A stretch of 7,788 nt of DNA from an uncultured Spirochaetaceae bacterium (GTDB lineage Bacteria > Spirochaetota > Spirochaetia > Treponematales > Treponemataceae): contig CACXDK010000103.1 of the NCBI GenBank assembly GCA_902766345.1, forward strand, positions 1 through 7,788, in the 5' to 3' direction. Position 1 is the first letter of the stretch; every line of letters starts with the position of its first letter. Under the pieces are notes generated by a model. It saw only the letters and a list, made by a program, of their open reading frames with translations, was not told where the DNA came from and did not search any database. Positions 1 to 6,353 of the stretch are shown one piece after another. The position numbers and the translations under genes are program-made.

Positions 1-679
1 CAAAGAATTCTCCGCATGCAACAGATGGATGCACAGATGTTGAAGATGATGCTATGCCAGCTGGAGAAGCTTGCTGTTTTATTGCGCGCAAAAGCTGCCA
101 GTTTGCCCCTCCTGATGTAAGAAGTATTGTGTTCAGCATTGTATATGCAGAACCGGATTTTTCAGGGTCGGGGATGATTATTCTGCTTGAAAAAAATGGA
201 TCTTGAAGGTCTGCCCATTTTAACGGAACTTTTTGAGAAGGAACAAGAGAAGCATTGTAAACAATGACCATTGTCATTACAGAAAAACCTGTCCACAAAT
301 TTTCCTTGTCAATGTATGTAGTTTCTATGTTTGAGGTTTCTGGGGAGGTATAAGGCTGGAATAGTTCTTTTGCGGATTCCAGCGATTCAATACCTCCACC
401 CCAGAATACATCTGCAGTAGAAATATCTGACATTTCTTCTTTTTGTAAACGAGAAAGAAGCTCTCCTGTTCCGCCATGAATTATATGAACATTCATGCCT
501 GTCCTTTGACGGAATTCTTTTACAATGAATTCTACTTTATCAACTGGATGGGGAGAGTATATTACTAAGTCAGGCTGTACAGCATGCTGTTCACTGTTTT
601 TATTGTTATGCAATGAACAGGAAATAAGATTTATGCATAAAAGTATGTGTGCAATGAACAGCAGCTGAATTCTTTTCAT
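1..679 (-). CDS. Second extracellular solute-binding lipoprotein (iron/hexose-phosphate/phosphoglycerate type), partial
   Basis: The reading frame starts at ATG 679-677 and runs open off the left edge, giving 226 codons with the C-terminus missing. A basic N-terminus (MKR), a hydrophobic stretch and a lipobox LISC ending at Cys21 indicate an exported lipoprotein. The mature part begins LVIYSPHP and continues with GTGELLSR, ADVFWGGG, a WTGFS segment, WADLQDP, IIIPDPEKSGSAY and, near the edge, SSS and VACGE. This order is typical of the SBP_bac_6 group, which includes FbpA/AfuA, 2-aminoethylphosphonate-binding proteins and PgtC-type sensory proteins. The start codon follows the stop of the upstream permease by 3 nt and has only a weak ribosome site, so translational coupling is likely. 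This family differs from the SBP_bac_1 protein at the head of the same operon. The ligand is unknown; an import or a sensory role is equally possible. Family call is fairly sure, ligand not. Confidence 0.85.
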   Translation of the reverse strand, partial: MKRIQLLFIAHILLCINLISCSLHNNKNSEQHAVQPDLVIYSPHPVDKVEFIVKEFRQRTGMNVHIIHGGTGELLSRLQKEEMSDISTADVFWGGGIESLESAKELFQPYTSPETSNIETTYIDKENLWTGFSVMTMVIVYNASLVPSQKVPLKWADLQDPFFSSRIIIPDPEKSGSAYTMLNTILLTSGGANWQLLRAIKQQASPAGIASSSTSVHPSVACGEFF

Positions 680-682
680 TCT

Positions 683-1531
683 TTATTCTTTTCCTGCAGA
701 GTAAACGGAAGAACCGCCTACGAAATATTTTGAAAGACTGAAGAACAGTATGAAGATAGGTATACTTGCAATAACAGCTACAGCCATCATGATACCTTCA
801 TCTGCATATTTTTCTGCGGCAAACTTAACGATGTACGCAGGAATGGTCTTCATTTTTTCGCTCTGTGCAACAAGTAATGGCCACAAAAGATTGTCCCACT
901 GCTGACGGAATGTAAGAACAGCAAGGGTTGCAATTGCAGGTGTACAGTTTGGAAGCACTATCTTAAGGAAAATCTGGATTTCAGAAGCTCCGTCAATACG
1001 TGCTGCGTCAAGCATGTCTTCTGGGAACGTTATAATATACTGCCTCATCTGGAATACTGCGAAAGCATTTACCATGAACGGAACAATAAGACCCCAGTAG
1101 GTGTTCTGCATGTGCAGATTCATAACAACCATGTACAAAGGAACCATGATAGTCTCAAATGGAATCATCATTGTTGCCATGATTGCAAGGAATACAACGT
1201 TTCTGCCCTTGAACTTGTATTTTGCAAGACCGAAACCAACTAGCGAAGCCAGGATGATTGTTGTACAGGTAACTGCAACTGCAACCAACAGGCTGTTGAA
1301 AATATTACGCAGATAAATGAAGGAATGATCATTACCTGCAATGGCGTTAAAATAATTCTGAAAATGAAAAGGTTTTGGAATCCACCTGTATGGCATTTTC
1401 ATAATGTCTATTGCACGCATGAAGCTTGCAGTAAGCATGAATAAGAGCGGAATAACCGTCAGTGCGCAACAGAGAATAAGAAAGATCCATATTACAATGT
1501 CTGCATTTTTTGCCCTTATATCTTTTTTCAT
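683..1531 (-). CDS. Sugar-type ABC importer permease, MalG/UgpE-like
   Basis: This is a 282-aa inner-membrane subunit of a carbohydrate-type (CUT1) ABC importer. About six hydrophobic segments are visible near residues 11-35, 76-103, 111-135, 145-165, 198-218 and 247-269. The cytoplasmic EAA loop that docks onto the ATPase is at about 174-198 (LDAARIDGAS followed by IFLKIVLP). The C-terminus, YFVGGSSVYSAGKE, resembles the usual MalG-type ending. Length is normal for the family. The ATG at 1531 is preceded by AAGGAG (1538-1543, complement) with 6 nt spacing. It lies 41 nt downstream of the partner permease, in the same orientation, so the two should form the transmembrane pore as a heterodimer. 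Substrate cannot be told from permeases; sugars, polyols and glycerol-phosphate esters are the usual cargo of this family. Confidence 0.95.
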   Translation of the reverse strand: MKKDIRAKNADIVIWIFLILCCALTVIPLLFMLTASFMRAIDIMKMPYRWIPKPFHFQNYFNAIAGNDHSFIYLRNIFNSLLVAVAVTCTTIILASLVGFGLAKYKFKGRNVVFLAIMATMMIPFETIMVPLYMVVMNLHMQNTYWGLIVPFMVNAFAVFQMRQYIITFPEDMLDAARIDGASEIQIFLKIVLPNCTPAIATLAVLTFRQQWDNLLWPLLVAQSEKMKTIPAYIVKFAAEKYADEGIMMAVAVIASIPIFILFFSLSKYFVGGSSVYSAGKE

Positions 1532-1572
1532 ATAATTCTCCTTAGTTTAGCTGAATTTTCAAAAAAAGTATA

Positions 1573-2481
1573 TCAGTATGAAACATCATCGCTCTTTGAA
1601 AAGCGGAACTGAATGCATGTAAGTGCAAGCATGATAAGGAAAAGAATTATGCTCATAACACTTGCTCGGCTTATGGCAAGGTCTCGCATTGCCGTGTTAT
1701 AAATGTTCAGCGTGATGACGTTTATTGGTGCAAGAGGAGCACCGCTTTGAGTAAACATGTACTGTGTACTGAACGTTTTGATACACTGTATCATAGCCAT
1801 GATAGAAACCATTACAATGGTAGGTTTGAGCAGTGGAATTGTAATTGTCCAGAACTGCTGAAAACGGCTTGCTCCGTCAATGGTTGCTGCTTCATATACT
1901 GTTGTAGGAATTTTTCCAATGCCTGTGATGTAGAGGATTGTAAAATATCCTACATATTTCCAGAAATAAACAAGTATGGTTGAAAAACGCACCATTTTGG
2001 AATCTGCCAGCCACTTATAGTCAATGCCTGTTGTGCCGTGGAGCATATTCATAAACTGATTCATGATGCCTCTTGGATCAAGAAGAATCATCCATATAAG
2101 TGCAATAACAACAGATGACAGAACGGCTGGAGAATATAAAATCATCTGCATTGTACGTTTTGCATGTGTACGTGTAGATATGAGTACTGCAAACAGAAGA
2201 CATACTATTACGAGTGGAACGAAACAGCCTACTGTGAATATAGCAGTTGCCTTCATTGAATTCCAGAAATCTGGACTGGAAAGAATTTTGATATAATTGG
2301 AAAGTCCTACAAAAGACGGCTTTTTAAGAGAAAGCAGTTTTTTATTGTAAAGACTTGTAATGATAGCATTTATAATAGGATAGAATGAAAAAAGTGCAAA
2401 GAATATAAGGCCTGGCATTGTAAAATACCAACCCCATCTGGCTTTTTTCTGTTCAAAAGATGTTTTTTTGTGTTTAGACAT
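1573..2481 (-). CDS. Sugar-type ABC importer permease, MalF/UgpA-like
   Basis: This is a 302-aa membrane permease, the partner of the MalG-like protein encoded next. Hydrophobic segments lie near residues 17-43, 78-102, 113-134, 168-188, 219-239 and 274-294. The EAA loop is at 197-220 (YEAATIDGASRFQQF, then ITIPLLKP). An upstream in-frame ATG at 2493 would add MEES, but its own upstream sequence has no ribosome site. GGAGG at 2487-2491 (complement) overlaps that first ATG and sits 5 nt before the ATG at 2481, so I place the start at 2481. The gene is separated from the solute-binding protein gene by about 100 nt containing a strong hairpin with a T-tract, so it may be transcribed at a lower level than that gene. 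No ATP-binding subunit is seen nearby; such operons often share a MalK/MsiK-type ATPase encoded elsewhere. Confidence 0.95.
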   Translation of the reverse strand: MSKHKKTSFEQKKARWGWYFTMPGLIFFALFSFYPIINAIITSLYNKKLLSLKKPSFVGLSNYIKILSSPDFWNSMKATAIFTVGCFVPLVIVCLLFAVLISTRTHAKRTMQMILYSPAVLSSVVIALIWMILLDPRGIMNQFMNMLHGTTGIDYKWLADSKMVRFSTILVYFWKYVGYFTILYITGIGKIPTTVYEAATIDGASRFQQFWTITIPLLKPTIVMVSIMAMIQCIKTFSTQYMFTQSGAPLAPINVITLNIYNTAMRDLAISRASVMSIILFLIMLALTCIQFRFSKSDDVSY

Positions 2482-2518
2482 ACTTTCCTCCATAATAATT
2501 ACATAATTTAGTTATAAT

Positions 2519-2567
2519 AAAAAAGGCTATCTCAGAAGACGGGTCTGCGTTTTCTTCTGAGACAGCC
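2519..2567 (-). terminator. Intercistronic intrinsic terminator/attenuator between binding protein and permeases
   Basis: Positions 2525-2539 pair with 2553-2567 in a 15-bp stem containing one G-U wobble in the RNA read from the minus strand. The loop is 13 nt (2540-2552). Six T residues follow on the minus strand (A run at 2519-2524). The hairpin begins 12 nt after the stop of the solute-binding protein gene. It fits a partial terminator that makes the binding protein more abundant than the permeases, a known pattern in ABC importer operons. It could also protect the upstream mRNA from 3' exonucleases. Termination efficiency cannot be judged from sequence. Confidence 0.88.
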
Positions 2568-2579
2568 CTGCGGATAGAT

Positions 2580-3908
2580 TTATTCTTCGTCTAAAACATC
2601 TTGTACATTCTTTCTGAGGTCAGCAAGAGCAACTTCTGGGGAGGTGCCAGAAAGCATTACTGATTCTACAGCATTTTTAAGCAAAGAATCGATCTTTGGA
2701 GAATTTTCCGCATAATATACAATGCTTCCTTTTTCAAGGTCCTTTTTGAATACATCTGAATAAGGCATTCCTTTATAGGTATCTGATTCAAACAATGCCT
2801 TTGTTGGCTGAACAATAGCAACTTTCTTCAAGTATTCTTCGCTGTGACTGAGCATAAAGCCGAGCAGTTTCCATGCAGCAGTACGCTGAGCTGCAGTCTT
2901 TTGTGCATTAACCATGTAATAGTGTCCGTAGTAGTGGCAAGGTACTGTCTGTTTTGCATTCTTCCACTGTGGGTATGGAATTACCATCCAGTCATCACTG
3001 TTAAAGAAGTCTGGATTTGTAGAAGCCATTCTCTGCTCCTGATAAAGACCACTCAAGGACATTGCAATTTCATTCTGATTGTTATCAAAGATTTTTCTTG
3101 CTGCGGTGTAGGTTGGAGAACCAAGATTTTCACCAGAAGGTCCGAAGTCTTTCATGTAACGCAATGCAGTAAGCCAAGCTTCATCGTTGATGATTGCCTT
3201 TTTACCGTCTTCACTTACGAGTTTTCCACCAAGCTGTTCTACCATTGGCATCCAGCTGGTAAGATAATAAGGATAGCGGAAGTCAAAACCGCGTCTTGTA
3301 ATGATTTCACCATCGTGAATGGCAATTTTCTTTGAAATTTCAACAATGTCTTCCCAAGTCTTTGGAATATCTTTTTCAGGATCAAGACCTGCGTCTCTGA
3401 AAATTTTCTTGTTGAGATATATACACCAGTTTGTCAGTTCAAGTGGAAGACCATAAATCTTGCCGTCAACTGTTACAGGATCAAGCATTTTATCAAGGTA
3501 CGAAGATGTAAGTTCTTTCTGATTTTTGTAGCCTGCTGCTGCAAACTCTACAGGTGCTACGCGTCCGTTGATTACGAATGGATATGCATCGTTTATTTCA
3601 ACGTTAAAAATATCTGGACCTTGATTTGCTGCAAAACCTGCAACAAGAATGTCCTTGATTTTTCCAGATGGGTATGTGACATAGTTTACAGTAACATTTG
3701 GATTTGCTTCTTGAAACTCTTTTATAAGTCTCTGCTCCAGTTCTGTACGGTTCTTGTCTTCGTGTGTCCAGATTGTCAATTCTACAGGCTGAGATGGATC
3801 AAAAGCTGCTTCTGCTTTATCTTTTCCACAAGATACAAAAGTTGTTGCTATAGAAGCTGCAACCAATGCACATCCTGCAGAAAGTATTGTTCGTAATGTT
3901 TTTTTCAT
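2580..3908 (-). CDS. Family-1 (SBP_bac_1) extracellular solute-binding lipoprotein of a sugar-type ABC importer
   Basis: This is a 442-aa exported lipoprotein that should capture substrate outside the membrane and deliver it to the two permeases encoded downstream. The signal peptide has a basic start (MKKTLR), a hydrophobic core and a lipobox FVSC with Cys27. The mature domain shows family-1 hallmarks: LTIWTHEDKNR at the first strand, LIKEFQEANPNVTV, GPDIFNVE, VDGKIYGLPLE, WCIYLNKKIFRDAGL with PKTWEDIVEISKKI, and a late MVNAQKTA/AAWKLLGFMLS helix region. Length is normal for this family. The ATG at 3908 is preceded by a perfect AGGAGG (3915-3920, complement) spaced 6 nt, so the start is secure. 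It is the first gene of the minus-strand operon and faces the oxidoreductase operon across 207 bp. CUT1 binding proteins bind oligosaccharides, polyols, amino sugars or glycerol-phosphates; I cannot choose among them. Confidence 0.95.
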   Translation of the reverse strand: MKKTLRTILSAGCALVAASIATTFVSCGKDKAEAAFDPSQPVELTIWTHEDKNRTELEQRLIKEFQEANPNVTVNYVTYPSGKIKDILVAGFAANQGPDIFNVEINDAYPFVINGRVAPVEFAAAGYKNQKELTSSYLDKMLDPVTVDGKIYGLPLELTNWCIYLNKKIFRDAGLDPEKDIPKTWEDIVEISKKIAIHDGEIITRRGFDFRYPYYLTSWMPMVEQLGGKLVSEDGKKAIINDEAWLTALRYMKDFGPSGENLGSPTYTAARKIFDNNQNEIAMSLSGLYQEQRMASTNPDFFNSDDWMVIPYPQWKNAKQTVPCHYYGHYYMVNAQKTAAQRTAAWKLLGFMLSHSEEYLKKVAIVQPTKALFESDTYKGMPYSDVFKKDLEKGSIVYYAENSPKIDSLLKNAVESVMLSGTSPEVALADLRKNVQDVLDEE

Positions 3909-3914
3909 AAAATT

Positions 3915-3939
3915 CCTCCTGAATTTCTTTCTTAGTATA
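3915..3939 (-). promoter_or_regulatory. Candidate -10 box and strong ribosome site of the importer operon
   Basis: On the minus strand, TATACT (complement of 3934-3939) matches the -10 consensus at five of six positions. It would place the transcript start near 3927, giving a leader of about 19 nt that contains AGGAGG at 3915-3920. No good -35 box is present 16-18 nt upstream (AAAACA-like sequences only), so the promoter may need an activator or the -10 match may be chance. The ribosome site is certain; the promoter is tentative. Confidence 0.4.
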
Positions 3940-4102
3940 GAATCTGTCTGTTTTTGTGTTTTCGCAATGAGGGAAATCTGAACTAATGTTGAAAATTCTA
4001 TCTATGAAACTGTTAAAAGTAACGTTTTCTATTATTTCTTATTTTTACAATCTATTTTTTCTTGATGGTTTTATGATGATGATGTCAGAAAAATAAATTA
4101 TC
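3921..4102. promoter_or_regulatory. Divergent intergenic control region with a T-rich direct repeat
   Basis: This AT-rich gap separates the divergent importer and oxidoreductase operons and must hold promoters for both. A 13-nt direct repeat is visible on the plus strand: TCTATTATTTCTT at 4028-4040 and TCTATTTTTTCTT at 4051-4063, differing at one base and spaced 23 bp start to start. That is about two helical turns, like the half-site spacing of AraC-family operators. Plus-strand -10-like hexamers occur at 4030-4035 (TATTAT) and 4072-4077 (TATGAT), neither with a convincing -35. The low complexity of the region means the repeat could be chance. Confidence 0.35.
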
Positions 4103-4115
4103 AGGAGTGACTGCA

Positions 4116-4439
4116 ATGGAATCAGAAAGAATTATTGAGCATCCAATTTTAGGTGTCCCGGAAAAAGGAAAGTTGGTAACATTTACTTTGGACGGCAAGG
4201 AATTGCAGGGGTATGAAGGTGAACCTGTAGCAGCTGCATTAAAAGCTGCTGGAATTTTAAAACACCGCGAAACTTCACGACTGCATAAGCCTCGCGGAAT
4301 TTTCTGTGCAATCGGAAGATGTACCGACTGCGTAATGATTGTTGATTCAGTGCCTAATACCAGAACATGCATAACTCCACTGAAAGCAGGTATGAAAGTT
4401 CAGACTCAGTACGGTTGCAGTGCTGAAAAAACATGGTAG
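4116..4439 (+). CDS. Small plant-type [2Fe-2S] subunit (HcnA/OoxA-like, Fer2_4)
   Basis: This is a 107-aa protein of the small [2Fe-2S] type also found as HcnA and as the N-terminal domain of sarcosine oxidase alpha. Residues 20-48 give the beta-grasp start (LVTFTLDGKEL, EGEPVAAALKAAGI). The cluster ligands are Cys64, Cys69, Cys72 and Cys85 in C-x4-C-x2-C-x12-C, in the context PRGIFCAIGRCTDC and TRTCITPLKAGM. Its role would be to carry single electrons between the flavins of the complex. An in-frame GTG at 4107 is unlikely to be the start, because it overlaps AGGAG (4103-4107); that ribosome site lies 8 nt before the ATG at 4116. Length is close to HcnA as I recall it. The next gene starts 9 nt after the stop, and its ribosome site overlaps this stop codon. 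Confidence 0.92.
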   Translation: MESERIIEHPILGVPEKGKLVTFTLDGKELQGYEGEPVAAALKAAGILKHRETSRLHKPRGIFCAIGRCTDCVMIVDSVPNTRTCITPLKAGMKVQTQYGCSAEKTW

Positions 4440-4448
4440 GAGTAGAAT

Positions 4449-6026
4449 ATGGAAAGATATAACCTGATAGTAGTAGGTGCAGGTCCTGCAGGTCTTAGTG
4501 CTGCAATAGAAGCTGCAAGACGCGGAATGTCCGTTATTGTATTTGATGAAAACCACAAACCAGGAGGACAGCTTTTTAAGCAGATTCATAAATTCTTTGG
4601 TTCAAAGGAACACAAGGCAAAAATACGTGGCTTTAATATTGGAACAGAACTGTTAAAGGAAGCTTCTGATGCAGGTGTTCTTGTAAAGCTTGATGCAACA
4701 GTTACAGGCATTTTTGAAAATAAAGAAGTTACTGTAAATCATGATGGAGTGATTCATCATTACAAGGCAGATTCCGTAATCATTGCTACGGGGGCTGCAG
4801 AAAATATGGTTCCGTTTGAGGGCTGGACATTGCCAGGTGTAATTGGAGCTGGTGCTGCCCAGACTTTAATGAATCTTCATGGAGTACGACCTGGCAAAAA
4901 GATTCTTATGCTTGGTTCTGGAAACGTAGGTCTTGTTGTAAGTTTTCAGCTTTTGCAGGCAGGTTGTGAAGTTGTCGCACTTGTTGATGCTGCTCCAAGA
5001 ATTGGAGGTTATGGTGTTCATGCTGCAAAGGTTGCACGTACTGGTGTGCCATTCTATATGGGCTACACAATCAAGAAGGTTGAAGGTTCTGAAAAAGTTG
5101 AAGGGGTAATAATCGGCAAGGTTGATGAGCACTTTAAGATTATTCCCGGAACAGAAATCCATTTTGACGTGGACACCGTGTGTGTAGCAGTGGGACTTTC
5201 TCCTATGAGTCAGCTGTTGAAGATGACTGGCTGTAAAATGGAAGATAATCCACGTCGAGGGGGACAGGTCCCTATTGTTGATGAATACGGTGAAACTTCT
5301 GTTCCTTGTCTGTTTGCTGCAGGCGATGTAAGTGGAATTGAAGAAGCTAGTTCTGCAATGATAAAAGGACGCATGGCTGGTCTTAGGGCTGCTTATAGAC
5401 TTGGTTTTACAGAAGAAGCTGTAATGACAGAAACTGAATCCGTTTATGCTGCGGATTTAAACAGTTTGCGGCAGGGAATGTTTGCCCCTGGCAATAAGGG
5501 AAAGCTTATTGAAAAGACAGATGAAGGCATTCCTGTTTCTGAAAATCTTTTGACCAAGGGCTTTATTGCTGATGATGAAATTACGCGCTTCCCAGGAATT
5601 ACAAAGCAGAAGGGCTTACACCCAGTTATTGAATGTACCCAGAACATTCCTTGTAATCCATGTCAGGATGCATGTAAAAAGCACTGCATAAAAATAGGTT
5701 CCTGCATTACGGCTCTTCCGTGTGTAGATAAAGATTCTAAGTGCATGGGATGCGGAATGTGTGTTGCAAATTGTTCTGGTCAGGCAATTTTCCTTGTAGA
5801 AGAGGATTTTGAACCTGGCTTTACGAGTATAACCCTTCCTTATGAATTCTTACCTCTGCCAGAAAAAGGTGAAAAGGGAAAGGCTTTGAGCAGAAGTGGA
5901 CAAGTATTGTGCGATGCAGAAATTTTGCAGGTGAAAAGTTCCCCTGCATTTGACAAGACACATTTACTTACAATGAAAGTTCCAAATGATTTTGCAGATA
6001 CGGCAAGATTCTGGAAACGTGGATAA
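4449..6026 (+). CDS. FAD/NAD(P)-dependent oxidoreductase subunit with C-terminal [4Fe-4S] ferredoxin domain
   Basis: This 525-aa protein has an N-terminal disulfide-oxidoreductase-like fold. The FAD dinucleotide motif GAGPAG is at 10-15 with a following KPGGQL, ATGA is at 113-116, a second dinucleotide motif GSGNVG (probably NAD(P)) is at 156-161, and AAGDVSG, which closes over FAD, is at 290-296. This resembles HcnB, opine oxidase A and the alpha subunits of hydroxyproline and archaeal proline dehydrogenases. After about 390 comes a cysteine-rich part. Cys432, 435, 438 and 442 form a canonical C-x2-C-x2-C-x3-C [4Fe-4S] site. Seven more cysteines at 396, 402, 405, 409, 413, 419 and 425 include C-x2-C-x3-C-x3-C and may hold a second cluster. 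It should pass electrons between the substrate-oxidising flavin and NAD(P)+ or ferredoxin. AGGAG at 4438-4442 supports the ATG at 4449. Confidence 0.92.
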   Translation: MERYNLIVVGAGPAGLSAAIEAARRGMSVIVFDENHKPGGQLFKQIHKFFGSKEHKAKIRGFNIGTELLKEASDAGVLVKLDATVTGIFENKEVTVNHDGVIHHYKADSVIIATGAAENMVPFEGWTLPGVIGAGAAQTLMNLHGVRPGKKILMLGSGNVGLVVSFQLLQAGCEVVALVDAAPRIGGYGVHAAKVARTGVPFYMGYTIKKVEGSEKVEGVIIGKVDEHFKIIPGTEIHFDVDTVCVAVGLSPMSQLLKMTGCKMEDNPRRGGQVPIVDEYGETSVPCLFAAGDVSGIEEASSAMIKGRMAGLRAAYRLGFTEEAVMTETESVYAADLNSLRQGMFAPGNKGKLIEKTDEGIPVSENLLTKGFIADDEITRFPGITKQKGLHPVIECTQNIPCNPCQDACKKHCIKIGSCITALPCVDKDSKCMGCGMCVANCSGQAIFLVEEDFEPGFTSITLPYEFLPLPEKGEKGKALSRSGQVLCDAEILQVKSSPAFDKTHLLTMKVPNDFADTARFWKRG

Positions 6027-6037
6027 GGAGTGAAACA

Positions 6038-6352
6038 ATGATGAATGATAGATCACGGGATATTGGCCCTTTTGTTCCAGGACCAGATGACGACATGATA
6101 ATTTGCAGATGTGAAGAAATTACTAAAGGCGAAATACGAAAGGCTGTTCATGAAGGCATGTGGACTATGCAGGAGATACGTAGATATTTACGGTGTGGCA
6201 TGGGACTTTGCCAAGGACAGACTTGTTCAAAACTTGTAAAAGGTATAGTTGCTGCAGAACAGAAAGTTAGTCCAGCGGTGATTACCCCTGCAACAAGCAG
6301 AGGTCCTATCCGTCCTACTGAAATGAGTATTCTTGCAAGGGAGGAATTGTAA
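6038..6352 (+). CDS. BFD-like [2Fe-2S] protein subunit
   Basis: This 104-aa protein carries a bacterioferritin-associated-ferredoxin-like domain. The ligands are probably Cys23 and Cys25 (IICRCEEIT) with Cys53 and Cys58 (RCGMGLCQGQTC); Cys63 is also common in this group. In HcnB-type and sarcosine-oxidase-type proteins an equivalent domain is usually fused to the FAD/NAD(P) subunit; here it is a separate polypeptide, and the place it would occupy at the end of the preceding protein holds a ferredoxin domain. It most likely bridges the flavins in the complex. The last 35 or so residues form a Pro/Thr-rich tail (ITPATSRGPIRPTE), also usual after BFD domains in this family. AGGAG at 6026-6030 is 7 nt before ATG 6038; a second ATG at 6041 is possible and would trim one residue. 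Confidence 0.9.
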   Translation: MMNDRSRDIGPFVPGPDDDMIICRCEEITKGEIRKAVHEGMWTMQEIRRYLRCGMGLCQGQTCSKLVKGIVAAEQKVSPAVITPATSRGPIRPTEMSILAREEL

Positions 6353-6353
6353 T

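Noticed and set aside
1..679. Calling the partial lipoprotein a ferric iron uptake protein.
   Set aside because: The family includes iron binders, but no FbpB/FbpC-type partner is visible and other members bind phosphonates or phosphorylated sugars. The ligand is left open.
2511..2516. TATAAC on the minus strand as the -10 box of a separate promoter for the permease genes.
   Set aside because: The position for a -35 box falls inside the terminator stem and reads TCTTCT, which does not resemble TTGACA.
2844..3335. Open frame of 163 codons on the plus strand inside the binding-protein gene.
   Set aside because: It is antisense to a clear family-1 binding protein, is Cys/Val/Ile-rich without a recognisable domain, and lacks a ribosome site. 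It is a shadow of the real gene.
4072..4083. Short ATG/GATG trinucleotide repeat before the oxidoreductase operon.
   Set aside because: It has only about four units and is too short to call a variable repeat or regulatory element; chance in AT-rich DNA explains it.
4085..4372. Minus-strand frame of 95 codons across the small [2Fe-2S] gene.
   Set aside because: It overlaps the cysteine-motif protein in antisense and shows no independent evidence of coding.
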